Below are positions 1 to 10,510 of a stretch of DNA of 64,000 nucleotides, in pieces (positions within the stretch are counted from its first letter, which is position 1; each line of letters opens with the position of its first letter). The stretch comes from Hoplostethus atlanticus. Lineage: Eukaryota; Chordata; Actinopteri; Trachichthyiformes; Trachichthyidae. The stretch lies in the NCBI GenBank assembly GCA_034670405.1, contig JAXDDX010000173.1, positions 404,001 to 468,000 on the forward strand. The letters run 5' to 3'. The position numbers and the translations under genes were made by a program. The notes beneath the pieces were generated by a model. The model was given only the letters and a program-made list of their open reading frames with translations. It made no database searches and was not told the origin of the DNA.

Positions 1-190
1 TTTACAGGTTGTCTTTGCTTTAAATTTTAAATTTACATTTTTACATTAACCATTGTAATCATTGTATAATGTGATTTCTTAATCATAGAAAGAGTTCCCC
101 GCCCTGGGTAATGGTAATTAGCTCCAGCTAGGTTTACAACAGCTTAGCTGAACAGATGTATGTGATACCGATGGTATCAAAGGGGGGAAC
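1..190 (+). other. Probable 3' internal end of a BEL/Pao-type element
   Basis: AT-rich sequence with no ORF. It ends in a purine run (about 178-190) directly before a TG-starting LTR, as a polypurine tract would. This suggests the strip is the tail of an element whose body lies left of the window. The superfamily assignment is inferred from the BEL fragments that follow and is not shown by the strip itself. Confidence 0.35.
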
Positions 191-738
191 TGTGGAAGAA
201 TTTATGTATCATGTGTTGATTCTGTATCTTTGTGCTGACTCTGCATCCTTAGTGTAGCGTCTAGGAGCTTTAGGTGAGGAGTGAATTAGGTATGCGTGTG
301 TGAGGGCGTTCTGTTTGACGTCAACTGACTTAGGGCCCTGTAGGCCAAAGGTTAGGATTCGTATAAACCATACTAGAAGGCCGGTCCCTCTAGAAGGCAC
401 CGGAGAGCCTTTACCCAGAACGTCCTGACACAGCACACATTGTTCAGACCAAACTATTAGAACGACCTTGCAGATGTGTAGAAGCAACCCCCCCCTTGTA
501 GAAGTAGCCCCCTTGTTTAGAAACTACTGTGTTAGTGTGTTAGAAGCTACCCCCCCTTCTTTGTTTTCCTTAGCTTTATAATCTCTGTTCAGAGGCTTCT
601 CTGGCAGAGATCCGCATACCATACCCATGTGTGTGTATCTCTCCTGAGCTCTGTATTGTATTGTATTCTGTGTTAATAAATGTTGCTCATGTAATTCATG
701 ATTCAAAGACTTCTGTCTAGAACTGAATTTATTCAACA
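191..738 (+). mobile_element. LTR, about 548 bp, probably BEL/Pao
   Basis: The segment begins TGTGG and ends TTCAACA, so it has the TG...CA ends of an LTR. A poly(A) signal AATAAA is at 675-680 with a T/G-rich stretch behind it. A purine-rich tract precedes it. The sequence after 738 is already pol coding (RT thumb), with no primer site or gag, so this is not the 5' LTR of the downstream fragment in an intact arrangement. It is most simply the 3' LTR of one element nested in another BEL copy. No target duplication is recognisable. Confidence 0.55.
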
Positions 739-1680
739 GTATGCTAGCAATGTCAAACTTACGCCTGCACAAGATAGCATCCAACTGTCTAGCTGTCATG
801 CAAGCATTCCCTTCCACTAAAGACCTGAAGGATCTTGACTTAGACATTGATTCCCCCTGAGTGCAGTGTAGCCTAGGATAGAACTGGGACCTTGGGAATG
901 ACCTATTCACCTGCTAGCAGTGAAAGGCCGTTCACACGTAGAGGTGTCCTTGCTACCGTGAACACTTGGACTTGTGGCACCTATTACTGTTCAAGGAAAG
1001 CTCTTACTGAGGGAACTTACCTGTGCTTTAGAGGATTGGGATGCCCCTCTGCCAGCCGAAAGGGAGGCAGTATGGATCGCTCAGAGAGATTCATTGCAAG
1101 CTCTTGAACACTTCGAGACTTGTCGAGGCTACACCAACACCTCCATCTCTAATGCCAAACATGTGGAATTGCACATCTTCTCAGATGCCTCTATTAAAGC
1201 CATTGCAGCTGTGGCTGAAGGTGTTGGCTGATAAAGGTGTGTGCCACACAGGTTTTGTCATGGGGAAGGCTAGGTTGGCTCCTATGTCAGTCCACACAGT
1301 CCCTAGGCTCGAGTTAGGAGCTGCTGTCCTGGCAGAACTAGTGGCGAGGGAACTGGACGTCAAGCTGGACAGTATGAGGTTTTACACAGACAGCAAAGTT
1401 GTGTTGAGGTACATTCACAATGTAACCAGGAGGTTTTACGTGTATGTCAGCAATAGGGTGGAATGAATCAGGAAGTCCTCGAGCCCTGAGCAATGGCACT
1501 ACGTTCCTACTAACCAGAACCCAGCAGATGTGGCGACCTGGTCAGTGCCTGCAGCACAGCTTTCAAACACCCTCTGGCTTACTGGGCCCAGATTTCTGTT
1601 AAGAGTACGGTCTCTTCTTACTGCGTACACAACAAATCACAAGCCTTGGCTCTCATCGTTTTGAAAGGTTCTCAACATGG
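739..1680 (+). pseudogene. BEL/Pao pol fragment: RT thumb, RNase H
   Basis: Conceptual translation, with several frame changes and stops, gives a block typical of BEL/Pao polyproteins. There is an RT-end segment around 760-830 (LRLHKIASNC, then KDLKDLDLDID). A PFTRRGVLATVN / GLVAPITVQGK segment spans about 930-990. An RNase H-like part holds HIFSDASIKAIAAVA (about 1170-1215) and VPRLELGAAVLAELVAREL (about 1300-1355). A conserved DSK follows near 1390, and an NPADVAT motif near 1520. The RT palm, protease and gag are absent upstream, where the LTR at 191-738 abuts. At about 1680 the pol is interrupted by a foreign proline/alanine-rich segment and resumes as integrase near 3310. The copy is dead; the family call is secure. 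Confidence 0.75.
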
Positions 1681-3322
1681 CAGTCTCTCATGGCAGTCTC
1701 TCATGGCAGCCCCAGACCCGGAGCCAGTGGCAGCCCCAGCACTAGTGGCAGCACCAGTGGCAGCCCCAGCCCCAGACCCGGACCCGGAGCCAGCGGCGCC
1801 AGCACCAGCCTCGGAGCCAGCGGCAGCCCCAGCACTAGCGGCAGGGCCAGCCCCAGAGCCAGCGGCAGCGGCAGCGCCAGCCCCAGAGCCAGCGGCAGCA
1901 CCAGCACTAACGGCAGCCCCGGAGCCAGCGGCAGCACCAGCACTAATGGCAGCCCCGGAGCCAGCGGCAGCACCAGCACTAGCGGCAGCACTAGCAGCAG
2001 CCCCGGAGCCAACGGCAGCACTAGTGGCAGTGCCAGCCCCGGAGCCAGCGGTAGCCCCAGTGGCAGCACCAGTGCCAGCAAGACTCAGCATGGAGGAAGC
2101 CCTTGCCACCATGCTCGAGAACCAGGCCCGCCTGCAGGAAGCGATTGCTGCGTTGCTCCAGCGGAGCACCTCACCGCCTCCTGAGCCAGCGGAGCCAGCA
2201 GCAGAGCCCGAGGAGGCGACTGTAGCAGAGCCAGCACTGGTAGCAGAGCCCGAGGAGCCGGCGGTGGCAGAGCCAGAGCCCGAGGAACCAGCACCGGTAG
2301 CAGAGCCAGCGGAGCCAGCAGCCGAGCCTGAGGAGGCGACTGTGGCAGAGCCAGCGGAGCCAGCACCGGTAGCAGAGCCAGCCGAGCCAGCAGCCGAGCC
2401 CGAGGAGCTGACTGAAGCAGAGCCAGCCGAGCCAGCAGCCGAGCCCGAGGAGCTGACTGTAGCAGAGCCGGAGCCAGCACTGGTAGCGGAGCCAGCAGAC
2501 AAGCCTGAGGAGGCGACTGTAGCAGAGCCAGAGCCTGAGGAGCCGGCGGTGGCAGAGCCAGCGGTGGCAGAGCCTGAGGGGCCGGCAGCAGCAGGACCAG
2601 AGCCCAAGGCAGCAGCCACAGAGCCCAAGGAACCAGTGGAGCCAGTGACCATGGTGGCAGTGGCTGCCCCCGAGCCAACGGTGCCAGCAGCAGAGCCAGT
2701 GGCAGTGGCAGCCCCTGAGCCAGCAGTGGTGGCCCCATCCCCAGAGACGGTGAAGCAAGCAGCGGCAGCAACAGAGCCAGTGGCAGAGCCAACAGCGGAG
2801 CCAATGGTGGAGCCAGGCCCCCAGCCAACGGAACCCGTGGTGGAACCAGTGGCAGAGCCAACGGCGGAGCCAGCCCCCGAGCCAACGGAGCCAGCAACAG
2901 TGGTGGTGGAGGCAGTGGCAGCCCCTGGGCCAATGGCGACGGCAGAGCCAGCAACAACAACGGCGGCAGCACCAGGAGCAATGGTGCCGGTGGCAGCCCT
3001 GGGGCCAGCAGCAGGGCTGGCTTCGGCAGAAACCCCAACAGCAGAACCAGCAGCTGCCCCCAAGCCAGCAGCAGTGGAAACCCCAGAGCCAGCCCAGCCT
3101 GAGGTTTCAGCCCACCCTGAGCCGGAGAATGCAGCCACAGAGGGTGGAGTGCCGACCTGGACAACCAGAGGTGAGGGAATCCAGAGCCACCCTAACTCTA
3201 AACTGCTTGGTTCCCAGGAACGGCCTTTTGATCCTGGTGGTCCAGGCAGCAGAGCTGTGGCAGTGATGGCGAACCAGAGGTCCTTCATCACTGCAGGGCA
3301 GGGTGCCACACTACACAACTGA
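1646..3322 (+). CDS. Long Pro/Ala/Glu-rich ORF, gag C-terminal type
   Basis: An uninterrupted 558-codon frame. Residues about 20-155 are PA-rich repeats of the type EPAAAPAL. Residues about 156-190 form a likely amphipathic helix (SMEEALATMLENQARLQEA). Residues about 195-330 are acidic AEPAEPAPVAEPEE repeats, followed by V/T-rich repeats and a less repetitive tail. The first codons come from the BEL flank, so the ATG at 1646 is not a natural start; the element part begins about residue 12. The low-complexity codons (GCA, GCC, CCA, GAG) rarely yield stops, so length alone is weak evidence of selection. It matches frame for frame the tail of the G1 protein at 31-34 kb and lacks the CCHC part. 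Function is unknown; a gag-like structural role is inferred. Confidence 0.45.
   Translation: MALIVLKGSQHGSLSWQSLMAAPDPEPVAAPALVAAPVAAPAPDPDPEPAAPAPASEPAAAPALAAGPAPEPAAAAAPAPEPAAAPALTAAPEPAAAPALMAAPEPAAAPALAAALAAAPEPTAALVAVPAPEPAVAPVAAPVPARLSMEEALATMLENQARLQEAIAALLQRSTSPPPEPAEPAAEPEEATVAEPALVAEPEEPAVAEPEPEEPAPVAEPAEPAAEPEEATVAEPAEPAPVAEPAEPAAEPEELTEAEPAEPAAEPEELTVAEPEPALVAEPADKPEEATVAEPEPEEPAVAEPAVAEPEGPAAAGPEPKAAATEPKEPVEPVTMVAVAAPEPTVPAAEPVAVAAPEPAVVAPSPETVKQAAAATEPVAEPTAEPMVEPGPQPTEPVVEPVAEPTAEPAPEPTEPATVVVEAVAAPGPMATAEPATTTAAAPGAMVPVAALGPAAGLASAETPTAEPAAAPKPAAVETPEPAQPEVSAHPEPENAATEGGVPTWTTRGEGIQSHPNSKLLGSQERPFDPGGPGSRAVAVMANQRSFITAGQGATLHN
1681..3309 (+). mobile_element. Embedded fragment of the gag-only LTR element (family G1)
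   Basis: From the repeated CATGGCAG motif near 1678 to the terminal GGTGCCACA at about 3301-3309, the sequence is homologous to the interior of the element at 31071-34228. It shares the coiled-coil-like block starting RLSMEEALAT, the long E/P/A repeats, and a 3' segment containing GGVPTW and FDPGGPGSRAVAVMANQR. The cysteine/histidine zinc-knuckle region is missing. Nearly all of the LTR is missing too, apart from its last nine bases. BEL/Pao integrase coding follows immediately. It is therefore an internally deleted G1 copy, or a recombinant, lying within BEL pol. Confidence 0.6.
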
Positions 3323-3960
3323 CGGCTCGTTGAAAGCAAAACATGTCATCATTGGATGTGTTCAAAGCGAAGTGTACCAGACTGAAATGTCTTGCTTGAA
3401 GAAAGGGATGGATATTCCCAAAGATAGTCCATTAAGGAAGCTAGACCCTGTTCTTGATGGTGATGGACTCCTGAGAATCGGAGGCCGTCTTCATCACTCA
3501 ACTCTCACCACAGCAGAGAAACACCCTCTCATTGTGCATGGACGCAGCCTTATTGGCACTCTTCTTATAAACTACTATCACAAGAGGGTTAAACATCAAG
3601 GCCGCATCTTCACTGAGGCTAATGTAATGTAATGAGGGCTCTATCCGGTTAGACGGCATCTGGATTGTTGGAGCCAAGAGAAGTATTGCCAGAAATCTGC
3701 AGTGTGTAACATGCAACAAGCTCCGAGGCCAGACTGCAGAGCAGAAGATGGCTAATCTCCCTTCCGATTGTGTCAGCATGGAGCCCCCCTTCACTAATGT
3801 GGGCATCGATGTATTTGGCCCTTGGAATATTTCCACTCAATGCATTTGTGGAGGTGCTGCCAACAGTAAGAGGTGGGCAGTGATTTTCACCTGTCTTTGT
3901 GTGCGTGCTGTACATATCACTGCACCAAAAGGAAGATTTCCGGGTGAAAACGATAACGTG
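3310..3960 (+). pseudogene. BEL/Pao integrase N-terminal fragment
   Basis: This resumes the BEL pol interrupted at about 1680. Residues read KLDPVLDGDGLLRIGGRL, then the H2C2 zinc-binding part (HPLIVHG, YYHKRVKHQGR, and CVTCNKLRG near 3705-3725). The start of the catalytic core follows (VGIDVFGPW, near 3800), carrying the first catalytic Asp. One frame change lies near 3630. The frame ends at 3961 after CVRAVHITAPKGRF, so the second Asp and the Glu of the DDE triad are missing. It cannot be functional. Confidence 0.7.
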
Positions 3961-4440
3961 TGACGCCGTGGAACAATAAAGATATCCTTTACAAAAATAA
4001 AAACATTTTTCTATCAGTCTTGGTTTGGAGTTGTTATGGAATTCTAACAGTTACTAAGAAATGTGAATTAGTTAAATTATGTTCCATTGTCAACAGTATT
4101 CAGTGGAAGAGAGCTTGAACAATTAATAATACATATTTAATTAATAAAGTAAAGTATCATTTAAGATGCTACAAAGGAATTACCCCATAAAGCATCTATT
4201 ATATATATATATATATGTATTAGGAACATTAAATGTAAATATGCTGTAGTAAATTCACATGAATAAAATAAATACTAGTTGATAAATCTCTCCATATAGA
4301 AGCCATTTGATTTGAGTTGCAGGGTTTATATGAGAGAGTTGTGGGGGGGGATTGCTCATAAACGTGTAATGGTATTACTGGTTACTAGTACAGTTGGATA
4401 TAATATTGGTTTCTTTTGATTCAATATGACTAATGATTCA
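3961..4440. other. AT-rich spacer, no gene seen
   Basis: AT-rich sequence with a short (TA)n tract at about 4199-4216. No ORF, terminal repeats or known repeat body could be recognised. It separates the BEL debris from a minus-strand Gypsy fragment. Confidence 0.5.
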
Positions 4441-4445
4441 AATAT

Positions 4446-5228
4446 ATTAGTTCCAAATTCAAACCTGGCAGAATCGGGTACAAACAGGCGGTTAGCGGGG
4501 CCGTTACCTGGGTCTGGGTGGCTGCGCTGGGCCTCCCGGATGAGACTCTCGACCTCCCACGCAGCCGCTCCCACTACGCAGGACGGAGGGAGAATGGTCT
4601 CAGGCTCGGGAGTGGATTTCTCGGGAGCCCACTGGCGGGAGAGAGCGTCCGGCTTGATGTTGCGGGAACCGGGGCGGTAGGTGAGGGTGAAGTTGAACCT
4701 CCCCAGGAATAATGCCCACCGCGCTTGCCGGGAGTGGAGAGCGAAGGTAGGAGAGGTTCTTGTGGTCTGTCCAGACCACAAACGGTTGCTCCGCCCCCTC
4801 CAGCCAGTGCCTCCACTCCTCCAAACCCAGGACCACCGCCAGAAGCTCCCGGTTCCCCACGTCGTAGTTCCGCTCCGCCGGCGAGAGACGCCGGGAGAAG
4901 AACGCGCAGGGGTGCAATTTAAGATCTCCCGAGGACCATTGGGACAGGACGGCCCCAACGCCGGCGTCCACCTCCACCACAAACTGGTGGAGTTTGGATG
5001 TCTGGAGTCTGGATGTCTTAGGACCGGGGTGGATGTGAAGAGCTGCTTGAGGTGGATGAAAGCCGCATCCGCCTCGGGAGTCCAGGCGAACGGGGAGAGT
5101 GTGGAGGTGAGCCGGGTGAGTGGGACTGCAACCTTACTGAAGTCATGGATGAATCTCCGGTAGAAGTTTGCGAAGCCAAGGAATTGCTGGAGTTGTTTCC
5201 GGGAGGAGGGTGTCGGCCACTCAGCCAC
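4446..5228 (-). pseudogene. Gypsy RT thumb/connection and RNase H
   Basis: This continues the preceding frame: [25 protein letters not shown], then an RNase H with [25 protein letters not shown] and [10 protein letters not shown], spread over two frames (5228-4356 and 4980-4600). It ends with [21 protein letters not shown] and FVPDSAR. Integrase coding, which should follow, is absent. Several indels make it non-functional. Confidence 0.7.
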
Positions 5229-6528
5229 ATCTGAGGATCTTGGCCGGGTCCGTCTTCACCTGCCCCTGCTCTATGATGTAGCCTAGGAAACTTACAGATG
5301 GAACGTGAAATTCACGCTTTTCAGCCTTCACAAACAGTTTGTTATCAAGCAGGCGACGGAGCACCAACCTGACATGCTGAACATGTTCCTCCGTGTCCCG
5401 GGAGAAGATGAGGATGTCGTCTAGGTAGACAAAGACGAAACGGTTCAGCATGTCGCGGAGGACGTCATTGACTAGTGCCTGGAAGATTGCTGGGGCATTG
5501 GTAAGACTGAAGGGCATGACGAGGTACTCGAAGTGGCCGAGGGCGGCCAAGGCCGTTTTCCACTCGTCACCCTCTCGAATCCGGATGAGGTGGTAGGCGT
5601 TACGGAGGTCCAATTTCGAGAAAACGGTAGCGTGTTGGAGAGGCTCAAAGGCAGGATCAATGAGTGGCAGGGGATATTTATTCTTCACGGTGATGTTATT
5701 CAGGCCCGGGAAGTCGATGCAGGGAGACGAGGAGGGCCTGATCAGTCCCGCTGCCAGGGAGTCGTGAATGTAACTCTCCATCGCCTCCCTCTCCGGACGA
5801 GAGAGGTTGTAGAGGCGGCTAGTAGGCAGGGGAGCTCCGGGAAGCAGGTCGATGGCGCAGTCGTAGGGACAATGAGGTGGTAGGGAGAGGGCCCGTTGTT
5901 TACTGAACACCTCCCCGAGGTTGTGATAGTCTGGGGGAACCAAGGAGAGGTCGGGAGTTTCGGGAACGGGAGCGGTCACGGACTTACTGGGGGCTAGGGC
6001 AGACAGGAGACAGTGGGAGTGGCAAAATACGATCCAGCTGATAACGGAACCCGAAGACCAGTCGACGTGAGGGTTGTGGAGCACCAGCCAGGGCTGGCCC
6101 AGTACCACTGGAGCGTGGGGAGAGGAGATGACGTGGAGCTGGATACGTTCCTGGTGGTTCCCCGACAGGACCAGAGTGAGGGGTCCAGAGCGGTGCGTGA
6201 TCCGGGCCAGGAGCTTGCCATCCAGCGCGTTGAGCGTCAACGGGGAAGGGAGAGGTTCGGTGGGGATTCCGGCCTGTGAGACCAGCGCGGAGTCGATAAA
6301 GCTGGCATCGGCGCCGGAGTCCACCAAAGCGAGCACCGGGAGTGTCTCTTTGGACCAGAGGAGAGAGGCGTCGAATCGAACGCAGGACTGCGGGGCTGGA
6401 GAACGGGCAGTGGCATGGCTCATCAGAGTCCCCGCAGTCATTGAAGAGCCTCCCCCCTTCTGCTGGAGAGGACAGGTAGCCAGGAAATGGCCAGCCTGGC
6501 CGCAGTAGATGCAGGCTCCCGAGTCCAT
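5221..6528 (-). pseudogene. Gypsy zinc knuckle, protease and reverse transcriptase
   Basis: A 435-codon frame. A CCHC knuckle is at residues 7-20 ([14 protein letters not shown]). The aspartic protease site [12 protein letters not shown] is near residue 70. RT runs from about residue 225, with [14 protein letters not shown] and the catalytic YLDDILIF near residue 365. Compared with the plus-strand copy, about 16 residues are missing between SSSP and CIDF, so the segment with the FFFVEKKD motif is deleted. A further small loss lies at KTAL. The frame breaks after KTDPAKI and continues in another frame at 5228. Such deletions in the RT fingers would abolish activity. Confidence 0.75.
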
Positions 6529-6570
6529 CCTCCGCCGGGGAAAGACGGGTCCAGGCTAGCCGCATCGGCT

Positions 6571-7367
6571 CTACTTCGGAGGTGAGGTCAGGCCTGGCAT
6601 CCCCACTCCCCCCGGGAGATGCGCAATTCCCCTGGGAAGGCTTGGCTGGACTCGCCACTGTGTAGCCATGTCAGACACCTTGATAGCTAACTGAATAGCT
6701 TCGTCCAAGGTCCCTAGGTCCCCCCGGAGTGCCACCTCCCTACCAACTTCCCGGCCCAGTCCGCTCTGTAAAGCGGTAATAAGGGCGCTATCGTTCCAGC
6801 CCGATTCGATCGCTAAGCTGCAGAATTTGCCTACATACTCCCGAACGCTGAGCTTGCCCTGTCGGAGTCTAAACAGATGTTGTCCTGCTTGCTGCCCTCG
6901 TATAGGGTGGTCAAAAATACATTTAAGCTCAGCAGAAAAAGCTGCAAATGACTGGGCGGTGGGAGAGCCCTGCTCATAAAGAGCATTGTAACAACTGAGT
7001 GCGGCTCCCTCCAACAGATTCACAATAAACTCAACTTTTGCTGCTTCGCTCCCATAGCGGGACGGTTGGGCACTAAAAGTAAGACTACACTGGATTAAAA
7101 ACTCACGACAGGTGTTGGGATTGCCGGAATACTTTGCCGGGGGTGGCAGATGAGGCTCCGAGAGGGGGGAGGCAGGAGGAGCTGGTTGGGCGGCCGCTAG
7201 GGGTGACGAGGAATCCGTATCCATAGTCGGTCTCAAGCGGACAGTGGCCAAAGCAGAGGAAAAGTCCTTCAGTTGATCCAGGACAGCTTGCAGCGCCTGC
7301 TCGTGTTGGGCCAAGCGCTGCCCCTGAGTCGAGCTTGCTTCAGGGTGTCATAGTTTGCTGGGTCCAT
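6571..7367 (-). pseudogene. Gypsy gag (capsid-like)
   Basis: From an ATG at 7367 the reading is [12 protein letters not shown]. After one frame change near 7320 it continues as an open frame 7314-6571: a helical N-terminus ([19 protein letters not shown]), a proline-rich linker, and then the Retrotrans_gag-type capsid core. That core includes KYSGNPNTCREFLIQCSL, AKVEFIVNLLEGAALSCYNA and RLRQGKLSVREYVGKF. This is the capsid fold domesticated elsewhere as vertebrate RTL/PEG10 genes (established knowledge of Sushi elements). Here the context is an element fragment with a frameshift, not a domesticated gene. Confidence 0.75.
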
Positions 7368-7377
7368 GCTGGCCAGA

Positions 7378-8540
7378 TTGTTCTGCTCACGCTACCTCCT
7401 CACCGACCTTATGACTGCACCATCGATCTGCTTCCCGGAGCTCCGCTACCCACTAGCCGCCTCTACAACCTTTCTCGCCCGGAGAGGGAGGCCATGGAGA
7501 CCTACATCCATGATTCCCTGGCAGCGGGGCTGATCAGACCCTCCTCGTCTCCCGTCGGCGCGGGGTTTTTCTTCGTTGAGAAAAAGGATCACGCCCTGCG
7601 CCCATGTATCGACTTCAGGGGTCTTAATAACATCACGATAAAAAAACAAATACCCCGTGCCACTCATAGACCCTGCCTTCGAGCCTCTCCATCTCGCTAC
7701 TGTCTTTTCCAAGCTGGACCTTCGTAACGCGTACCACCTCATTCAGATCCGGGAGGGCGACGAATGGAAAACGGCTTTCAACACCGCCCTTGGCCACTTT
7801 GAGTACCTGGTCATGCCCTTCGGCCTCACCAACGCCCCAGCGGTTTTCCAGGCACTCGTTAATGACATCCTCCGCAATATGCTGAACCGGTTTGTCTTTG
7901 TGTACCTGGACGACATCCTGATCTTCTCCCGGGACCAAAAGGAGCACGTCCAGCATGTCAGGTTGGTGCTCCGTCGGCTACTAGAAAATAAACTATTTGT
8001 CAAAGCTGAAAAATGTGAGTTTCATGTTCCATCTGTCAGCTTTCTAGGCTACATTATCGAGCAGGGGCAAGTGAAGACGGACCCGGCCAAGATCCAGGCT
8101 GTGGCTGAGTGGCCGACACCCTCCTCCCGGAAACAGCTCCAGCAATTCCTTGGCTTCGCTAACTTTTACCGGAGGTTTATCTGGGACTTCAGCAGGGTCG
8201 CAGCCCCGCTGACTCGGCTCACCTCCACCCTCTCCCCGTTCTGCTGGACTCCCGAGGCGGATGCAGCCTTCGCCCACCTCAAGCGTCTCTTCACCTCCGC
8301 CCCGGTCCTGAAACATCCGGACCCTTCGAAACCAGTTTGTGGTGGAGGTGGACGCCTCCGACTCCGGCGTTGGGGCCGTCCTATCCCAACAGTCCTCGGA
8401 GGACCAGAAGCTACACCCCTGCGCATTCTTCTCCTGGCATCTCTCGCTGGCTGAGCGGAACTATGACATGGGGAACCGGGAGCTTCTGGCGGTGGTCCTG
8501 GCCTTGGAGGAGTGGACACCCTCTCCCGCCAGTGGACTCC
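7378..8540 (+). pseudogene. Gypsy pol: reverse transcriptase and truncated RNase H
   Basis: The fragment opens inside pol ([20 protein letters not shown]) with no gag or protease before it. RT keeps [36 protein letters not shown] and [11 protein letters not shown] (about 7910-7930). A frame change sits in the A-run near 7640. RNase H starts with [16 protein letters not shown] and [15 protein letters not shown]. It then jumps to the post-RNase H linker [10 protein letters not shown] at about 8515-8560, so most of the RNase H C-terminal half is deleted. Confidence 0.8.
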
Positions 8541-9930
8541 CGAGAGGTCCGCTCCCGAGCTGGAGACCATTCTCCCTCTGTCCTGCGTGGTGGGGGCGGC
8601 TGCGTGGGAGGTCGAGAGTCTCGTCCGAGAGGCCCAGCGTAACCACCCAGACCCAGGTAACGGTCCCCCTAACCATCTTTTTGTGCCCGACTCCGCCAGG
8701 TCCCAGGTTCTCCAGTGGGGCCACTCATCTAGGCTCACTTGTCACCCCGGCGTCGCCCGCACCCTGGCCTTCATCAGGCAGAGTTTTTGGTGGCTCAGGA
8801 CACCAGGGCTTTCGTGTCCGCCTGCTCCGTCTGCGCCCGCAGCAAGTCCTCCCACCAGCCTCCCGCCGGTCTTCTACATCCGCTGCCCACTCCCAGCCAC
8901 CCTTGGTCACATATCGCCATCGACTTCGTTACTGGTCTCCCTCCATCAGACGGTAACACCACCATTCTCACTATTGTCGACCGATTTTCCAAAGCGGTAC
9001 ATTTTCTCCCTCTCCCCAAGCTTACCTCTGCCAGGGAGACTGCGGACCTCCTGGTGCTCCACGTGTTCCGGCTCCACGGGATCCCCCAGGACATCGTCTC
9101 CGACCGGGGTCCGCAGTTCTCCTCGCAGGTATGGAAGGCCTTCTGCCAGGCTCTAGGCGCCACCGTCAGCCTCACTTCCGGCTACCATCCCCAATCCAAT
9201 GGGCAGACGGAGCGGGCTAACCAGGACCTGGAAGCAGCCCTCCGCTGCATCACTGCTCGCCATCCCTCCTCCTGGAGCTCTCATCTGCCATGGGTTGAAT
9301 ACGCCCACAACTCCCTCACCAGCGCCGCCACAGGTATGTCCCCTTTCCAGACCTCGTTGGGCTACCAACCTCCCCTTTTTCCCACTCAGGAGGAGGAAGT
9401 GCTGCCATTTGGAGGACTGCTCGGATGGCCCTTCTTCGCTCGGCGGCCCAAAATCAGCGCCTCGCCGACCGCCGTCAAACCCCTGCGCCCACCTACCAAC
9501 CAGGGCAGAAGGTTTGGCTCTCCTCCCGGGACCTACCCCTGCAAGTAGAGTCCCGGAAGTTGATCCCTACGAGATCGACAACATCATCAACCCGGCTGCG
9601 GTAAGGCTCAAACTGCCCCCGTCTCTTAAGATTCATTCCACGTTTCATGTTTCCCTGCTCAAGCCTGTCTCCTCCAGTCCTTTGTGCCCTCCAGCCGACC
9701 ACCCTCCACCCCCCCAGATCATCGACAATCATCCTGCCTACACGGTTGGGAAAATTATGGACATTTGCCGCCGGGGTCGGGGCTTCCAGTACCTGGTCGA
9801 CTGGGAGGGTTACGGCCCCAAAGAACGCAGCTGGATCCCTCGCCACAACATCCTGGACCCCTCCCTCATCCGCGACTTCCACCGGGAGCACCCCAACAAT
9901 CCCGGTGGGGCACCCGGAGGCGCCCGTTGA
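8541..9930 (+). pseudogene. Gypsy integrase with C-terminal chromodomain
   Basis: An integrase zinc-binding region (about 8700-8860, frame-changed) precedes a catalytic core with all three acidic residues visible: HIAIDFVTG (about 8920), [11 protein letters not shown] (about 9090-9120) and [12 protein letters not shown] (about 9200-9235). After a damaged linker, a chromodomain spans about 9740-9880, with [26 protein letters not shown] and [10 protein letters not shown]. The protein ends at the TGA at 9928-9930, followed by a G-rich polypurine tract and the LTR. Chromodomains direct integration to marked chromatin in this lineage (established). Frame changes near 9400-9550 mean the copy is not intact. 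Confidence 0.8.
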
Positions 9931-9941
9931 GGGGGGGGTAC

Positions 9942-10510
9942 TGTCACGGCTCCAGCCCCGACCCCAGGGTTTCCCTATGTTTTTACCTCCCCTGTCTGTC
10001 TCTATGTCTGTCTGTGTGTGTGTGTGGCGTGGGTGTGGCTTCCTCTCCCGGCCCTGCCTCTCCTCCACACCTGCCACCTATCAAGCCATCAGCCCTGCAG
10101 CATTTATACCCCGGCTCTCCAACCACTCGTCGCCAGATTGTTCCGCCAACTACCGTGGTAGTCACTCTCTCGGCCGCTCTAGACTTTCCATTAGAGTATA
10201 TTCCTTTGTGTGCCTCCGGGCTGTCCTAACTGTCTGTTCTTGTCTCCTAAGATCCCCTGTATGCCTCGTTCCTCGTGTCTCCTCGCTGTAACCCACCAGC
10301 CTGCCTGTTTCCCTCGCTCCTGCCTCACCTGCTTGCCCCAGCTCCTGCCTGCTCCCCTCGCTCCTGCCTCATCTGCTTGCCCCAGCTCCATCCAGTCCAG
10401 CCTCTGCACCCCCCACCTTCCCATCACCTGCTCCTCCATTAAATCTTCTTTTTTCCTACTCCTTTGTCGTGGTCTGCATTTTGGGTCCAAATACAACCGT
10501 ATCCCTGACA
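9942..10510 (+). mobile_element. Gypsy 3' LTR
   Basis: It starts TGTCACGGC immediately after the purine-rich tract GAGGGGGGGGTA and ends CCCTGACA, giving TG...CA ends and 569 bp. An ATTAAA poly(A)-like signal lies near 10439. A GT/CT-rich stretch occupies 9990-10030, and a TATA-like TTTATACC is at about 10105. The opposite-strand partial copy follows with no spacer. Confidence 0.8.

Larger units (their letters stand above)
4446..7367 (-). mobile_element. Ty3/Gypsy chromovirus fragment (Sushi/Jule type), gag to RNase H
   Basis: On the minus strand the order is gag, CCHC knuckle, protease, RT, RNase H, and the protein then stops at VPDSAR just before the integrase. Neither LTR is present. The gag start (ATG at 7367-7365) lies about ten bases from the plus-strand RT of a second Gypsy copy, giving a head-to-head junction at about 7368-7380. 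Protein similarity to the plus-strand copy is high, with matching motifs throughout RT, so both belong to one family or close subfamilies. Confidence 0.8.

Noticed and set aside
1690-2184. Ser/Gly-rich ORF reading SGSTSGS-type repeats
   Set aside because: A frame-shifted reading of the same PA repeats; not conserved as a frame in the G1 copies.
1672-3339. A 555-codon minus-strand ORF opposite the PA-rich frame, and similar antisense frames at 2085-3164, 31477-32382 and 32534-33946
   Set aside because: They mirror low-complexity GC-rich repeats (Ala/Gly/Ser/Leu runs) that almost never create stops; there is no independent domain or start context.
6571-7367. A domesticated RTL/PEG10-like gag gene
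   Set aside because: It has a frameshift near the start and is continuous with protease and RT remnants, so it is an element fragment.
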